Positions 45,960 through 57,922 of a stretch of DNA of 64,000 nucleotides are shown here, in pieces. A program made the position numbers and the translations under genes. The stretch is from positions 119,772,434-119,836,433 of the forward strand of contig CM066727.1 in NCBI GenBank assembly GCA_033961575.1, in the 5' to 3' direction. Every line of letters starts with the position of its first letter. The stretch's first letter is position 1. A model generated the notes under the pieces. The model saw nothing but the letters and a program-made list of their open reading frames with translations. It was not told the DNA's origin and searched no databases. The stretch is from Aselliscus stoliczkanus (taxonomy: Eukaryota > Chordata > Mammalia > Chiroptera > Hipposideridae).

Positions 45960-47196
45960 TACCCCCTCCCTTTTTTTTAAAATTAGACTTGCTGCCTCCC
46001 TTTTCCCTCCCTCCTTACCCTCAGGAGGCCTAGCCATTCCTCTGGACTCTAGAAATTTTTATCTGCTTACTTACATTCTTTCTCCCATGATCCTCCAGGC
46101 TCTCAGTTCTGTTTGTCCTCCCACTAATTTGTCTTGAATTTTCTATTGCCTGATCCTCCACTAGGCTGCTCCTCTATCTTTCTCTTCATTTTCTTTGGCC
46201 TGAATCGTGGAGGCCGCTTTCTTGATCTTCCTGTTTATTCTGCTACTAGTCAGAAGCCACTTCTTAACCTTGGAGGGTTTCGCCACCTCCCCAAAATCAG
46301 TTCAAATCTGGACAAATCTTTCCCTAGTACTCTCAGAGTAGGTATTTCCTGACCTGGGCAAGCAAACATCAGAGCATAGCATCCTATGTTTCACAAGGAA
46401 TGGTTTTGGTTTAATAATAATAACAAAATATACCCCCACACACACTGCAAGCTGTGAAAAATAGATAAATAGGAAGCAGATGGGAGATCAAAATATTAGC
46501 TATGGATAAATACTGATATTCATTAATAAAGCTGGACTGGCGACACTGGCTTGACCTGTGGTCTCAACCAAGCTTTCACCTTCACCTGTCCCTTCTGGTC
46601 ACTGGCAGAGCAGCCAGACAGCAAATGTTGATACCCTTCCTCAGGTGTTTCATTGTGTGGGTGTGGGTCTGCTGAGAGCTCTTGTTTTTCAACCTTGACA
46701 ATATTCCTCTAACACTATTCCCTGTGGGGACATTATGGTGAATCCAAGTACACATTTAGTGCTGATGCTCAGTCCCTAATTTTATCGATTAGGTCAAATC
46801 ATGAGTAAGAATTCATTTAAATTAACACATCCCTTTACCTAATATATCAGTACATTGTTATAAAAATTCTGGCTGTACACTTGGTAACTTTCTGAGCACC
46901 AACGACACACAAATGAATTCGACATGGACAACCTTGGCCAATGTGGTACAGGTGCAGGAATATTAATTATACATAATTATATGCAATAATATTATTATCT
47001 AGGAGTCCTGTATGATAAGTGCTTGTGGAGAAGGTCCATCTTTGTTTGGTAAGTGCTTTTATAAGTCCATTGAGGCAGAATAGAGAGATTTTATAAAGTT
47101 TGAAGCTTAAGAAATTTGAGGTTCCTTTTTGAGAGAATATAAAACTATGATTTCAAAATCTGGTTCAAAAGTGAATATCTAGAATGAAAACAGAAA
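45960..47196. other. Unique stretch, pyrimidine-rich at left
   Basis: 45950-46060 is C/T-rich. The open frame at 46134-46352 has no domain. No confident repeat. Confidence 0.35.

Positions 47197-47250
<54 letters not shown>
47197..47250 (+). repeat. (AC)n microsatellite, about 26 units
   Basis: Uninterrupted AC run. Confidence 0.98.
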
Positions 47251-47251
<1 letters not shown>

Positions 47252-48185
47252 TCACTAAAGGCTTAAAGATGCAGGTCCCTGGCTTCTGAGGTCTCTTGAG
47301 GCATTTCCCCAGAAATGGTTCACATTTGTAGCCTGGTTCCTTGCTCCACCAAGAACACTCTGCAGCTCCCTATGACTCCCAGAGCTCACAGGGAGTGTGC
47401 AAGTAGAGCCTGAAACTTGCATGTTGGTGGCTTCCAGGTAAATCTCCTTGGAGGCAAATTTACAGAGCATGAGTGTTGGTTGGCCCATACCTTCAAATAA
47501 TAGAGAAGTAACTTTGTAAGAAAGGGAGGAACATGGAAGAATACTATACATACACTGTTACAAAGTCTCATATCCCCACAAATCTTTAGGAAAAACTACA
47601 AAAATCACATGAGGTCCATTGTGTCTATGTTTCTTATGGAAATGAGTGAAGATTACCTCTGCATCTTGGTTGGTGCAGGACTGAAGCAGAGTTGAGAAGT
47701 GAATTGACATGAAAGTTACCTGCATTGCAGTGTGCATGGCTTCAATGCCATGACAGACCTTTATCTTAAGTATATTAGGTTATAATGGACAACATTATAT
47801 ACACCAAACCCTTACAAAATGTATCATGACACATGGTCATTTATTGTAAGGATATTTGCATTTGTATTTGGTACTGGATGGATTTATGCTATAATATATC
47901 TCAAACTGAAAATATCTAAAATCATATTTTTTTTCCTAAATCCTTCTCATGTATTTCTGACCTTAGTTAAGGGCACTTACATCTGTGCCATCTTTCTAAA
48001 CCCAGAATCCAAAGTCACCAAGTCTTGTCCATTGCACGAATGGTATTTCATGCTTAAGTCTCATTCCCCTTTTCTCTCTGTCTTGACCAGTGAGTGCCAT
48101 TTTAAAGAGCCCTGCTGTCTGCTAAGGTGACGATGGGTGCTGATAATACATACATTGCGAAGAGGATGAGGGGAGCTTACAGTAG
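47251..48185. other. Unique non-coding stretch
   Basis: Open frames 47255-47571 (-) and 47819-48130 (+) show no known domains. Nothing else seen. Confidence 0.35.
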
Positions 48186-48724
48186 ACAGACTAATGCGAC
48201 CTCACTGAAGATGTCTACATCCTAGTTCCTGGAACCTGTGAATATGTTACCTTACGTGGCAAAAGGAACTTTGCTGATGTGATTAAGGGTACAGACCTTG
48301 AGATGGGGAGAATATCCTGATGTTCTGAGTCACTCCAATGTAATCACAAGTGTCCTTATAAGAGGGAGGCAGTACGCTCAGATTAAAAAGAGAAGGAAAT
48401 GCGATTCTGGAAACAGAGGGAGAGAGGGAAGGGTAGGAAGAAGAGAAAAGGAGATATTAAAGACGCTACGTTGCTGGCTTTAAAGATGAAGGAAGAGGCC
48501 ACCAGGCAAGGAATGCAGATAGCTTCTAAAAGCCGAAAAAGTCAAGAAAACAGATTCTTCCCCAAAGACTCCAGAGGCAATGCAGCCCTGACCATGCCTC
48601 AATTTTAGCTTAGTAAAATCCATTGTAGACTTCTGACCTCAGGACTGTTTGAATAACGAATTTCTATTGTTTTAAGCCATTATGTTTGTGATAATTTGTT
48701 ATGGCAGTAATAAGAAACTATACA
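48186..48724 (+). mobile_element. Old MaLR/ERVL-type LTR
   Basis: TGAAGATGTCTACATCCTAG, GAATATGTTACCTTACGTGG, AAGGAACTTTGCTGATGTG, GACCTTGAGATGGGGAG, GTTGCTGGCTTTAAAGATG, GACTTCTGACCTCAGGAC and TAATTTGTTATGGCAG follow the order of a well-known mammalian LTR family. The 3' end resembles other MaLR LTRs here. Solo, non-coding. Confidence 0.75.
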
Positions 48725-49624
48725 GTGTCAACAATTCATTCCTTGTCACTGTGGTTGAAATGATCTATTCATCAGCCTTGAGTATTTAAAAAGAAAATAA
48801 AAAAAGCTAACATTATATAAAAAAAAATTAACTGATCACTAAAACTTTCACATTTCTTTCCCTTGAGACTTTCCTCTTCTCTTTGTGTCAACCCAGGAAA
48901 CAACCTGAGACAAAGGTAGGCCAATGCTGCTTAGAAATCCCAGGTGTCCAGAGAGCATAGGCCTCTGATCCACCAGAGACAGGCTGTGGGTTTCCCAGTA
49001 TCTCGGAGGAGAACCCCTGAAGTGGTGTGCAGGTATCTTCTGCTATGATGGCGCTGGGCCAGGCAGGGCCTTGGTGGTTATTAAGTGACGATGATCTCAG
49101 GGTCTCAAAAGGCCAAGCCATTTTCCTAATGCTGTCATATTTATATATGGAGATGCTTCCAGTCTTAGCCACTTTGTGCCAGAGCCCTAAGCCCTGATGG
49201 AGGCTTTATCATTAGTCCAGATACCCTATCCTGACAGAGCCCCCCCCCCACCACTTCTTTTTTTGGGTCTTTTCACTGCCAAGAGTCCTCAGTTGATATT
49301 ATCCCAATCCATTAACGATGTCAAAAATCCATTTAATCTTCAAGGAAAATAGATGGGATCACAACCTCTTTCCTTCTAAGGAGGCAATTTGGTCCAACAC
49401 AAAATTTCCCCTCCATGCCCTTGTGACCAGCTACACTGGGGATGTTGGAAAGAGAAAAAAACCATATTTCCACCTTCCCCAGAGAAATAGATGCCTGTTT
49501 CCCTTAGCTTACATAATTGCCAACAAGTAGGGACAGCAAATTACCAGGAGGCCAATTTTCAATAGTATGGGAAGAAACAACTTGTTCTTTGCAGGTTGTC
49601 ACTGAAGGAACAAAACATTACAAG
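48725..49624. other. Unique non-coding stretch
   Basis: A C-run (49241-49250) and unremarkable open frames. No repeat or gene recognised. Confidence 0.4.
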
Positions 49625-49745
49625 AGACGTAAGAAGCTGAGCGGCATACTCAGGAAGAGAGACATACGCCACATAAAGTTCCGGTCACTTACGTAACGTG
49701 ACGTCTCGTCATTGCCACATTCCCAGTGTGCTGCAGCGGTTGTGT
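49625..49745. promoter_or_regulatory. CpG-rich cluster with TTACGTAA and CRE-like site (candidate)
   Basis: About ten CpGs in 120 bases in otherwise CpG-poor DNA. TTACGTAA (49689-49696) is the palindromic site bound by PAR/E4BP4-class bZIP factors, and GTGACGTC (49699-49706) is one base from the full CRE TGACGTCA. No promoter, transcript or CpG island is evident, so this is an enhancer-type candidate only. Confidence 0.35.
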
Positions 49746-51079
49746 CTTTGGAGTTTCTTCTGTCTTTAGAAATAAGAGATTGATGGAATCACCTTTTGAC
49801 ATGTGCTCCAGTGCCTCGATAAGAAGATATCTGTCAGAGCTGCATTTGAAATGATCTTTTGGCAATCTGAAAACTCCCTTAGTAACTGTTATTTCATGTA
49901 CTGTTACCTTCTGCTTTTTAGAAGCATATCGGTTGTCTGGGCTGCCTTGATTCCATTAAATATTTTCTGGTTTATTTTTATTTTACCAATATTTTAAATT
50001 TGGGCTGTAATAACAAGAAAGAACAAGCCTATTTTTATATTTTCATCAACATCTAGCCTTGCCCTAAATTTCTATCTCAGGCTTTCATCTAGGCCAAAGT
50101 AAACAAAGATAACAAAAGTAAACAAAAGCCTTAACAATTTTAAGAAAATGTATTGAAAGCCATGCTGTTTCCAGGTAAAAATAGAAAATGAATTAAACTT
50201 AGTTCCTGCTCTAGAGAAGCTCCCAGTTTAATGGTAGAGGAAAGCATGTCATCGTAATGACAATGACAAAGCAAGTATGTAATGTAGCTACTCCATCGAT
50301 ACTCAAGCTCCTTCTCTGTGCAAGTTTCTGTCATTTCAAAAATGAGCACAACAGACATGAATCCTGCCCACATGTAGCTCAGATTCTGGCAATGAGAGCA
50401 ACCATTGAACTATTTAAGTATAATCAAAGTCTCGATGAAAAATCAAAGCATTATATGGAAATGTTTAACAGGCCCCCTAACTCCTATTTGAAGGATAGAA
50501 CAGGACAAATATTAGTTTTTAAATAGTGATGGCAATTGGGTGTGGGGTGGGGGAAGATGGCAGAGAGAAGAGTCCCAACGTAGCATGTATGTACAACGAA
50601 GCGAGGCTAGTAAGAGTATGAAGTAATCCAAACACTAAAGGCTTGAGTAAAAGGGGAGAGAGGGAAAGGTGGCATAGGTTATGTTTTAAAATCTTATGAA
50701 TGGATGAAATCTCTCAAGGATGGAGAGATGTCACTATCAAGAACTTTTTAAACAATAAAACAATTGTACATGTTCTTGTGTATTGCTTCAGGTACTTATT
50801 CATTTAATAAACACACATTGAATGCTTATTATGTGCCAGCTCAGTGGAAGGCATTGAGAATAAAAAGATGGATAAAACAGGGTCTCTATATGCACATCAA
50901 GTAGTTTGTACCACGATGGAGGCAGATATGAGGTATGGTAAAAACAGAGATGAAAAACATTTCTATTTATATCATTTTAAGAAAAGGTACAATTCAATTC
51001 TTATGCAGTTATTCTGAGATTTCTGGCCCAAATCAACTCTAAAAATAATAAGTGAGTGCTAGCTGACTGTACAACTCCA
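49746..51079. other. Unique stretch with weak L2-like traces
   Basis: TTAGTTCCTGCTCTAGAGAAGC (about 50200) and TGAATGCTTATTATGTGCC (about 50818) resemble reversed L2/MIR tails but are short. No gene. Confidence 0.4.
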
Positions 51080-51265
51080 ATCTGGTTATACATCTGAATC
51101 TTCTGGGCAGGTTTTACAATTGCAAGTGCCTCAGTTCCTTTCTAGAATAGCAGATTTCAGTTTGTGGAAGTGAGAACCAAGAATCCAGAATTTTAAAAAG
51201 CACCCTCAATGATTCTGTGTATATTCTGCAAATGGCATTTGGGAACTACTGAGGCAGACCAGGGT
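51080..51265 (-). mobile_element. MER5-type hAT-Charlie fragment, reversed
   Basis: ACATCTGAATCTTCTGGGC, TTAAAAAGCACCCTCAATG, GATTCTGTGTATATTCTGC and TTGGGAACTACTGAGG fit the MER5-type non-autonomous hAT family. Orientation is tentative. Confidence 0.6.
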
Positions 51266-51343
51266 ACTTGTGAGAACACACTAACATTTCCCAAAATGCA
51301 TGCTGCAGGCTGTTAGATGACATTTCAACCAAAGATTCAACAG

Positions 51344-51744
51344 TCTAATGGGTTTGAATTGTGTCCTCATGCCTCCCAAGTTCATGTGTAAGTTCTAACC
51401 CAGTACCACAGAATATGACCTTATTTGGAGATGGGTCTCTATAGCGGTAATCAAGTTAAAGTGTGGTCATTAGAGTGGACCCTAATCCAGTATGACCAGT
51501 GTCCTCATCCAAAGGGGAAATTTGGACACAGACAGATATACAGGGAGAACGCCATGAAGATGGCCACCTGCAAGCCAAGGAGACAGGACTGGAACAACTC
51601 CTTCCCTCAGCCCTCAGATGGAACCCGCCCTGCCAACACCTTCATCTTGGCATTCTAGCCCCCAGAACTGTAAGACAATAAATTTCTGTTGTTTAAACCA
51701 CTGGTTTGTGGTACTTTGTTAAGACAGCCCAGGCCAAATAACAC
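51344..51744 (+). mobile_element. Old MaLR/ERVL-type LTR
   Basis: GGTTTGAATTGTGTCCTC, CCAGTACCACAGAATATGACC, TTATTTGGAGATGGGTCTC, GACCCTAATCCAGTATGACC, CTGCAAGCCAAGGAGACAGG, CCCCCAGAACTGTAAGACAA, TAAATTTCTGTTGTTTAAACC and GTGGTACTTTGTTAAGACAGC are in family order. Near full length, solo. Confidence 0.85.
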
Positions 51745-52515
51745 AAGAAATTAAATAAGATTTGGAAATTCTGAGTTACAGAGTTAAAATGGTTTCTCTG
51801 CTGTAGGGCCCTCAGAAGCTTAGATATGCTAATGTGTCCTTTGGCACTTTGAGAGGGGACAGTGTGTGAATCCCATCCCAAATTTGATGAAAGAAGGCTT
51901 TTCATTTATTGCAGAGTATTGCATGAGGCTGGTGTTACAGGTTCTGAGGCAGGGAAATATTGGACTCATTCATTACTCTTGAGGAAGTCGTCATGATGTG
52001 GGTCTCACAAGTAGAAAGGTCAGCTTCATGGAGCTTGACTGCTTTCCGTAAACAAGAGTGGAGGTGAACATTTTTGAATGTATTAGTTTAAATCCATCAT
52101 ACCTCCTGGAAAAAAAAAAAAAAACAAAACAGCTCCAAGGGAATAACCCACTGGAAGTTATCAGGAACCATCGTTCTTGATCCATGAGTCCTTTCTTTCC
52201 TGTTATTTTACATCATTGACTCTGAAGCAGCCATTTGAATGGGAAAAAGCCAGGAAGTGCTGCGTTGTCTCCCTTAGTGGGAGTAGTTCAGGAAATGTAG
52301 GAGAAAAATATTCAAGGCTGATTCTATCAAATAGCACACACTACTCCACATTTGTCTTTCAAGCACTCCATTTATTCCTATTGTTGTTACCTCATACCTT
52401 GCCAAAACAGCGATCCATCTTTCTTGAAATGGAACATTGGGAGAGAAATGGACCATTATTACTGTCAGTGGTTAAAAAAGTAAGACTGCAAAAATTTAAC
52501 TGTATTTCGGTTATT

Positions 52516-52517
<2 letters not shown>
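51745..52517. other. Unique non-coding stretch
   Basis: An A-run near 52109-52123 could be a retroposon tail. The 134-codon frame at 52177-52581 runs into the CA repeat and looks like chance. Confidence 0.4.

Positions 52518-52567
<50 letters not shown>
52518..52567 (+). repeat. (CA)n microsatellite, about 25 units
   Basis: Uninterrupted CA run. Confidence 0.98.
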
Positions 52568-52569
<2 letters not shown>

Positions 52570-52904
52570 AGGGAAATGTGAACTAGATGAAGCCAGGCTT
52601 TTTAAAGTTTTGTAAAACTGCAACACTTCAACTTCTTATTAATGTGCTTTATGTTATTTAAGGCTGGACTTATACATTGAAAGTTTTAGATGATATTTGA
52701 TCTACAGTCATGACAAATTTTTGTGATTACACTCCATGAAAAGTTGGGATCATACAAAGCATTCATCAATCTTTGTTTCCTATTTGAAAGCCATTAGCTA
52801 TGAATGCTCCCCACTGTTCATAGGCCCCTCCAGTTCCCTTCTAACCATCCTCTGCTGACCTGATGATCTAACTCATTCAACATTTGCTTCCAATCTCAGT
52901 GGTT
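52568..52904. other. Unique non-coding stretch
   Basis: Nothing recognised. Confidence 0.4.
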
Positions 52905-53085
52905 CCCAATAACCAGTGCTCATCAAACAAAACCAGTGCCGATCTCAAACTAAAATGTAGTTTCTTGGGCCATCCTTCCACGGTTTCTGACTTCTAAGGG
53001 TTGGGTAAGTTGAAAAAAATTTCTGTTTTTAACAGAAACCCTAGTGTAATGATCAGCCCAGTTTGAGTATCAGAGTACTCACTGG
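52905..53085 (+). mobile_element. MER5-type hAT-Charlie fragment
   Basis: Starts CAGTGGTTCCCAATAACC, with CTAAAATGTAGTTTCTTGGGC and a right end CAGTTTGAGTATCAGAGTAC. This is the layout of the MER5 family, including its CAGTGGTTC terminal sequence. Confidence 0.7.
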
Positions 53086-54654
53086 CTTTTTCCATATACT
53101 CTATGCTTCACAGTGTTAAGGGAGACATCTCACCTGGCACCATCATTTCCCTAGCTGGATTAAATTTCAAAATTTCTGAAACTATGTTTTTAAGTGCTGG
53201 AAAATTATTTTAATGCTTCCCTTCCTGTCGCGTTCCTGCACGACAGAGCAGGTGGGAGTGGAGAAGGAACAGAGAAAGGTTATGAAAAAGAGAAAGACAC
53301 AAAATAGGAGAGAAAACAGTTCGGGGCCAGGGGACTTCAGCCTCGTGGACTGGAGCCCTGAATCAGGCCTGACTGTTCCTCTTATTATCTTACACATAAG
53401 CAATAGTCAATGTAGCTTCCTCGGTCTGTGAGACTTACACCCAAGAATTAACTTCCAGGCTTCATTTCCCAAGCCTGCAAACTGCGATTACCAGAGGCCC
53501 CAAGAGATTATTGTCATGCACCTCTTAAGAGACAGAAGCTTCCTCTGCCAAGGCTTACTGATAAGAATGCAGGGAGGACAGGTATTATCACATCAATAGG
53601 TCATTTCACAGGCAGGCTGCTGGAACCTGAAGCAAGGGGTTTATGCCCCTTTTCTCCTCTCCCTGATTTCTCCCATGGCACTCATTTGCACCTATGGGTA
53701 CCCACTGGCACCCACTGGCATCCACGCGACTGCGTCTGGCTTGGGTTTCCCTCTCATGGGATCTTACCCGTCTCTGACTGACCGGCCATCCTTTGGTGAC
53801 AAGTGGAGATATATACAGTAAACATAATATTGAAGTTATGATCTGTCTTTATGGAGAGGTGCATGGAGGCAGACAGGCAAGTTATAATGTGACACCTCCC
53901 CACCCATTTCTGTAAACTTTTTATTTTTCATTTATGTGATTATGTGTCTCCTCTGGCCATTCTCTATTTTAGCAGAAGAATATTCATTTTGATGTGTGGA
54001 TTTTCATTCCTTGGTCTGACCCCTGGGTCCCTTTGAGATGTTCATTGTTCTCACCGCTGACCCCTTGTTCCTGTTGTCTGGCTTAGCACTGAGGAACCTT
54101 GACTTACAGGAAGTGGGGGGGGGATACAGAAGTCTGGGTCTCTGTAGGCAAGTTATCTGCAGCCAGCTAAGTTGTCAAGAGGAAGTCACTTCCCCACAAA
54201 GCTGCAAGGTGGTGGACCAGCCTTAAGGGCAGGGAGAATCTGAGCCCATTTGTCCAATACTGTCCAAACTCCTCCAAAGCCAGGGAGACCAGCAGGTGCC
54301 CCACAAGATCATCTCTCAAGCTGGCACATTGCCCCTTAGGCATTCACAAATAGCGGCAGGGCAGCACTTTATCTAGGAAGCTCCTCTCCACTCCCCGCCC
54401 TTCATCATTATTGATAGATGAAAATCAGCTCATCACTGGCTTTCCAGCTGGACCCCACAGATGGCAGGTTTTGCATGCATCCTCCAGGCCCCACCTATCA
54501 CTGTAACCAGAAGATGCTCTTCTTAAGATAAGTAGCTGGAAGATGATTGAAATTAGAATGGAGGGGGTCCCGGAGTAGGGAAAGTAGCATGCTCAGGCTA
54601 CCATTTTCTCAGAATACTCTTATTGTTATTGAATTTTCCATGTGTGTATGTCTC
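53086..54654. other. Unique non-coding stretch
   Basis: A small inverted repeat CTGTCG..CGACAG lies at 53225-53246. A short tandem of CACCCACTGG occurs near 53702-53725, and a G-run at about 54114-54122. No gene or confident interspersed repeat. Confidence 0.4.
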
Positions 54655-54900
54655 CTTTCTCCAGCTAAGGGACTTTGGATAGATCCCTTAACCTCTCCAT
54701 GCCTTACTTCCCTTATTTTGAAAGCAGAGATAATAATAACCTCCAGATAAAATTGGCATTTCAATCACAGCTACCACTATCATACGCTCGTTCTGTGCCA
54801 GGTACCTGGCTAAGTGCTTTATGTGCATTAATGCCAAATGAGATAATGCAAATGATGCATTTAGCATGTCGCCAGGCACAGGTGGGCGTTCCATACACAC
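54655..54900 (+). mobile_element. MIR SINE
   Basis: GGATAGATCCCTTAACCTCTCC, TTGAAAGCAGAGATAATAATA, AATGAGATAATGCAAATGATG and CATGTCGCCAGGCACAGG are MIR landmarks. A segment with TGCCAGGTACCTGGCTAAGTG is inserted or rearranged between them. Confidence 0.7.
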
Positions 54901-55401
54901 TGGCTATTCTCATCTGTTCTTGCTGGTAGCTGCTGACCTGCATGAGGGTAGATGCTGTCTTGCACATTTTTTCAGTCCCCCTCTCCCCTCTACACTTTAA
55001 ATCCTAGCTTCCACAGAGTTGGTTGACTAACTGGTCAACCAACAAATACTTTGAGTGCCTGAATAAGTTATATGCTTCCAAATGGCAATTCCTAGTTTCT
55101 CTACACTTGGTCAACTCAATTAATTTTACATGTTTCCAAAAGTGTTAGCTAAAAGTTCACTTCTTTTGCAGAACTGTGTGAATCTCTCTCCTCTGATAGA
55201 ATTTCATCTGCACATTTTATAGGTTATTTATCCCCAAGTCTACCTCATATTCAAGTTGCTTATGTACATGATTTATATCCCTTACTAGAATTCACTCCTT
55301 TTCTGCTCCAAGCTAAGAGCTGTTCTACATCTGGAATTCCTTCTTTAAAACCTTGCTCCTAAAACTTGGGAGATGTGCCATTGGAAACAACAATAAGAGG
55401 A

Positions 55402-55402
<1 letters not shown>
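54901..55402. other. Unique stretch
   Basis: L2-like wording near 55250-55360 is too weak to call. No gene. Confidence 0.35.

Positions 55403-55462
<60 letters not shown>
55403..55462 (+). repeat. (TTTC)n microsatellite, 15 units
   Basis: Perfect tetranucleotide array abutting the reversed L1 tail at 55463. It is the complement of an expanded GAAA-type poly(A) tail. Confidence 0.97.
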
Positions 55463-55463
<1 letters not shown>

Positions 55464-55545
55464 AAATTAAAGTTTATTAGGGTGACAATTGTTAGTAAAG
55501 TTACATAGTTTCAGGTGTATCACAGAATTGTATAACTGAGGGATT
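55463..55545 (-). mobile_element. L1 3' end, reversed, with the TTTC array as its tail
   Basis: AAATTAAAGTTTATTAGGGTG, ACAATTGTTAGTAAAG, TTACATAGTTTCAGGTGTAT and CACAGAATTGTATAAC are the exact reverse of the module at 60-150. Severe 5' truncation. Confidence 0.9.
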
Positions 55546-55969
55546 CTTTGTTCAACGAGATGAATAGCTGTCAAATTGGGAATGGATCATATGAAGCAAG
55601 CCACTTTGCAAGTTAGAGGGTGGACAAGCAGGGAGAATATAGTAGAACATTTTGGTTAAAGTGGTGTGCTAACCTACCTCGGGCATCTTGCTCTCTCTTC
55701 TGAGTTGTTTTTTTTTTTTTTTTTTTTTTTTTTTAATGCTCATACACCTATCTACTCACATAAATTAGCACTTCCATTTCAATTGAATCAACATTTTAAA
55801 TGATTGATCATATATTAGTATAGGCATCTCATATTTTACAAAAGCTTTCTTTTATAGGTAACTATGTTTGGAAGTACAGCTTTTTAGGAGTTGAAATCGG
55901 GCCCTAATATGACAATAGCTACCCCAGCAGTAGGTGCCAGGGGTCTATTTAGTATAACACACATTCATT
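55546..55969. other. Unique stretch with a poly(T) run
   Basis: A 27-base T-run at 55708-55734 looks like the tail of a reversed retroposon, but I identify no body next to it. No gene. Confidence 0.45.
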
Positions 55970-56064
55970 CATTATTGGCTGTGGACTCTGCCCTGTGGTA
56001 GGAACTTCTAGGACAATCAGACTTGAGCACCTGCCTCCAGTGAGTAGAAGACTGCAGAGGTCAA

Positions 56065-56200
56065 GAGGAAAGACAATGGATATGGACACACACATACCAG
56101 GGTTTGAGTTCTAAAATGCTACCGACACACTGGTGTTCTGGATGCAGGATGAGCCTGACATACAATAAGCTTTTAATATATATTAATGATTATTACTGCT
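56065..56200 (+). mobile_element. MIR-like fragment
   Basis: ACCAGGGTTTGAGTTCTAAAA, GATGAGCCTGACATACAATAAGC suggest MIR beginning and end with the centre lost. Weak. Confidence 0.4.
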
Positions 56201-56284
56201 AAAGAAATAGGATACTTCAAAAAAATTTGCTAAAGTGCCTGCTACTAGAAGACTAGAGTCCAGTCTGATCTATCTTTTACAATT

Positions 56285-56680
56285 TCACAATGCTCAGCAC
56301 AGTATCTTATGAGAGGTCCTGTGACTAACCTCTTTCAGAGTGTGCAGTTGTCATCGGGAGGTGGCTGCCCCACCTGGAAATACACTTCTCAACCACCTTG
56401 CATCTGGGGGTGGTTATGTGAGCAGAAGGTGCTTACATACAGGGAATGCTTCTCAAGCTTCATTTCCCTTATCTTGGATAAATGTAGAGGACTCCAAGGC
56501 TCTTAAAGATAGTGAAGACACAGGATGGAGGGGTTTCTGGCTCCCGGAACCCTATCAGTCACTTGCATCACACTGTTTCTTGACTGAAAATTAAGCCTTC
56601 ATAATATGAAAATTTGGCCACTGAAATTTGGGAGTTTGTTATACTAACGTGCATCACCTTAACTAAATCTGCTGTTCAAC
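56285..56680 (+). mobile_element. Old LTR of MaLR/ERVL type (tentative)
   Basis: GGGAGGTGGCTGCCCCACC, GGTTATGTGAGCAGAAGG, CACAGGATGGAGGGG and the 3'-like segment GGCCACTGAAATTTGGGAG with TTTGTTATACTAACGTGCATC resemble the end of MaLR LTRs. Boundaries unclear. Confidence 0.5.
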
Positions 56681-57857
56681 AAATTTGTGGAAGGAATAAA
56701 TGGACTGTATAATTAAATCACCCTTAATACAATGCCATTTAGTACCTAAATATGGATATATGATAAGCCCATTGATCTTATTTCATCAATCTGTCTGTAG
56801 TCTCACATTGAAACAGTTATATTGGCTTCAATCAGAATATGAGATAGGGTAGCCAAATGGGGTAGCTCTGAAGCAACTTAGGCTTTTCTGGTTTACATTT
56901 GTCAAGGGACAGCAGACCCTTTTTTACATTTGTTAAAGAAGCAAGCAGAAGAATCGTCTAGTGAAATGGGTGTGGGGAAGCCCTTGTACACTGAGAGTGT
57001 TTCATCTTAGTAATCAACTAATGAATGAAATAAAAAGCATTAAGTCTATGTTTTCTGTTCAAACTATTGTGTAGTTCTGTCTTTTGAAAACAATATGTGG
57101 GATTGTGTAATATAGGCAATAATTCTCTTACTGAACTAAGGAGAATTAGAAAAGACTGCTAATGGCTTTTGTGTTTAGAAGTATAATGTCTTCCTGTGAA
57201 TTATTTTATGGGTAAAATGTCTGGAATTGCTTGCACTGGGTTATAGATTTTTTTTCCTTTCTTTTTCTTTTTTATCTAAGAGAGCTTAAACACAGGTATT
57301 TTTTTTTTTTAAATCTTATTTTGTGGTAGAAATTCAGTCACATTTCAATACATTCTTAGGCTTCCCCTAAAAAGAATGAGTTTTACGCATAACAATAGTC
57401 TTGTTTTTATAAGTGGTTGGTAGTATCTGCAAATGTGTAAGGCATTCATTTTCCAGGAGCTCTTTTCTCCCTGGTAACACACCAGGAAATATCAGAGTGT
57501 TGTTATTTGAATTCTTTCTTATGCTCTGACTCCCAGATGAATTGAAATTCAACTTCACAGTCAAATGAGTAGCCATTTAAAGCTCAGGTGTGTATTTCCT
57601 AAGACCCTCTCAAAGGATATATAACAGCTTATGTCTTTCCTAAAGACAGCAAACTAAATTTTAATTGGATCGTGCCTCTCCCAAGAGATCACTATACCTC
57701 TACCCTGAGGCCATATATTATAAAGCTTCAGTATGAATTGAAACATGGAGCCCATGTTTGGTTTCAGTAGTTAAAGTTGAAATTATAGTAGCTGACGCCC
57801 CAGTCATTTCGGCAACTCCCCAACCAAAATTGTATTTAATTTGAGTCCCTTAAAAAA
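56681..57857. other. AT-rich unique stretch
   Basis: T-runs at 57248 and 57300-57310. No gene or confident repeat. Confidence 0.4.
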
Positions 57858-57859
57858 TG

Positions 57860-57910
<51 letters not shown>

Positions 57911-57922
57911 CCACACACACAC
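57858..57922 (+). repeat. (CA)n microsatellite with a short break
   Basis: CA run to about 57907, a TATC interruption, then another short CA run. Confidence 0.97.

Noticed and set aside
53225..53246. Hairpin with CTGTCG/CGACAG arms as an RNA element or binding site
   Set aside because: Six-base arms are expected by chance at this scale and nothing around it supports a function.
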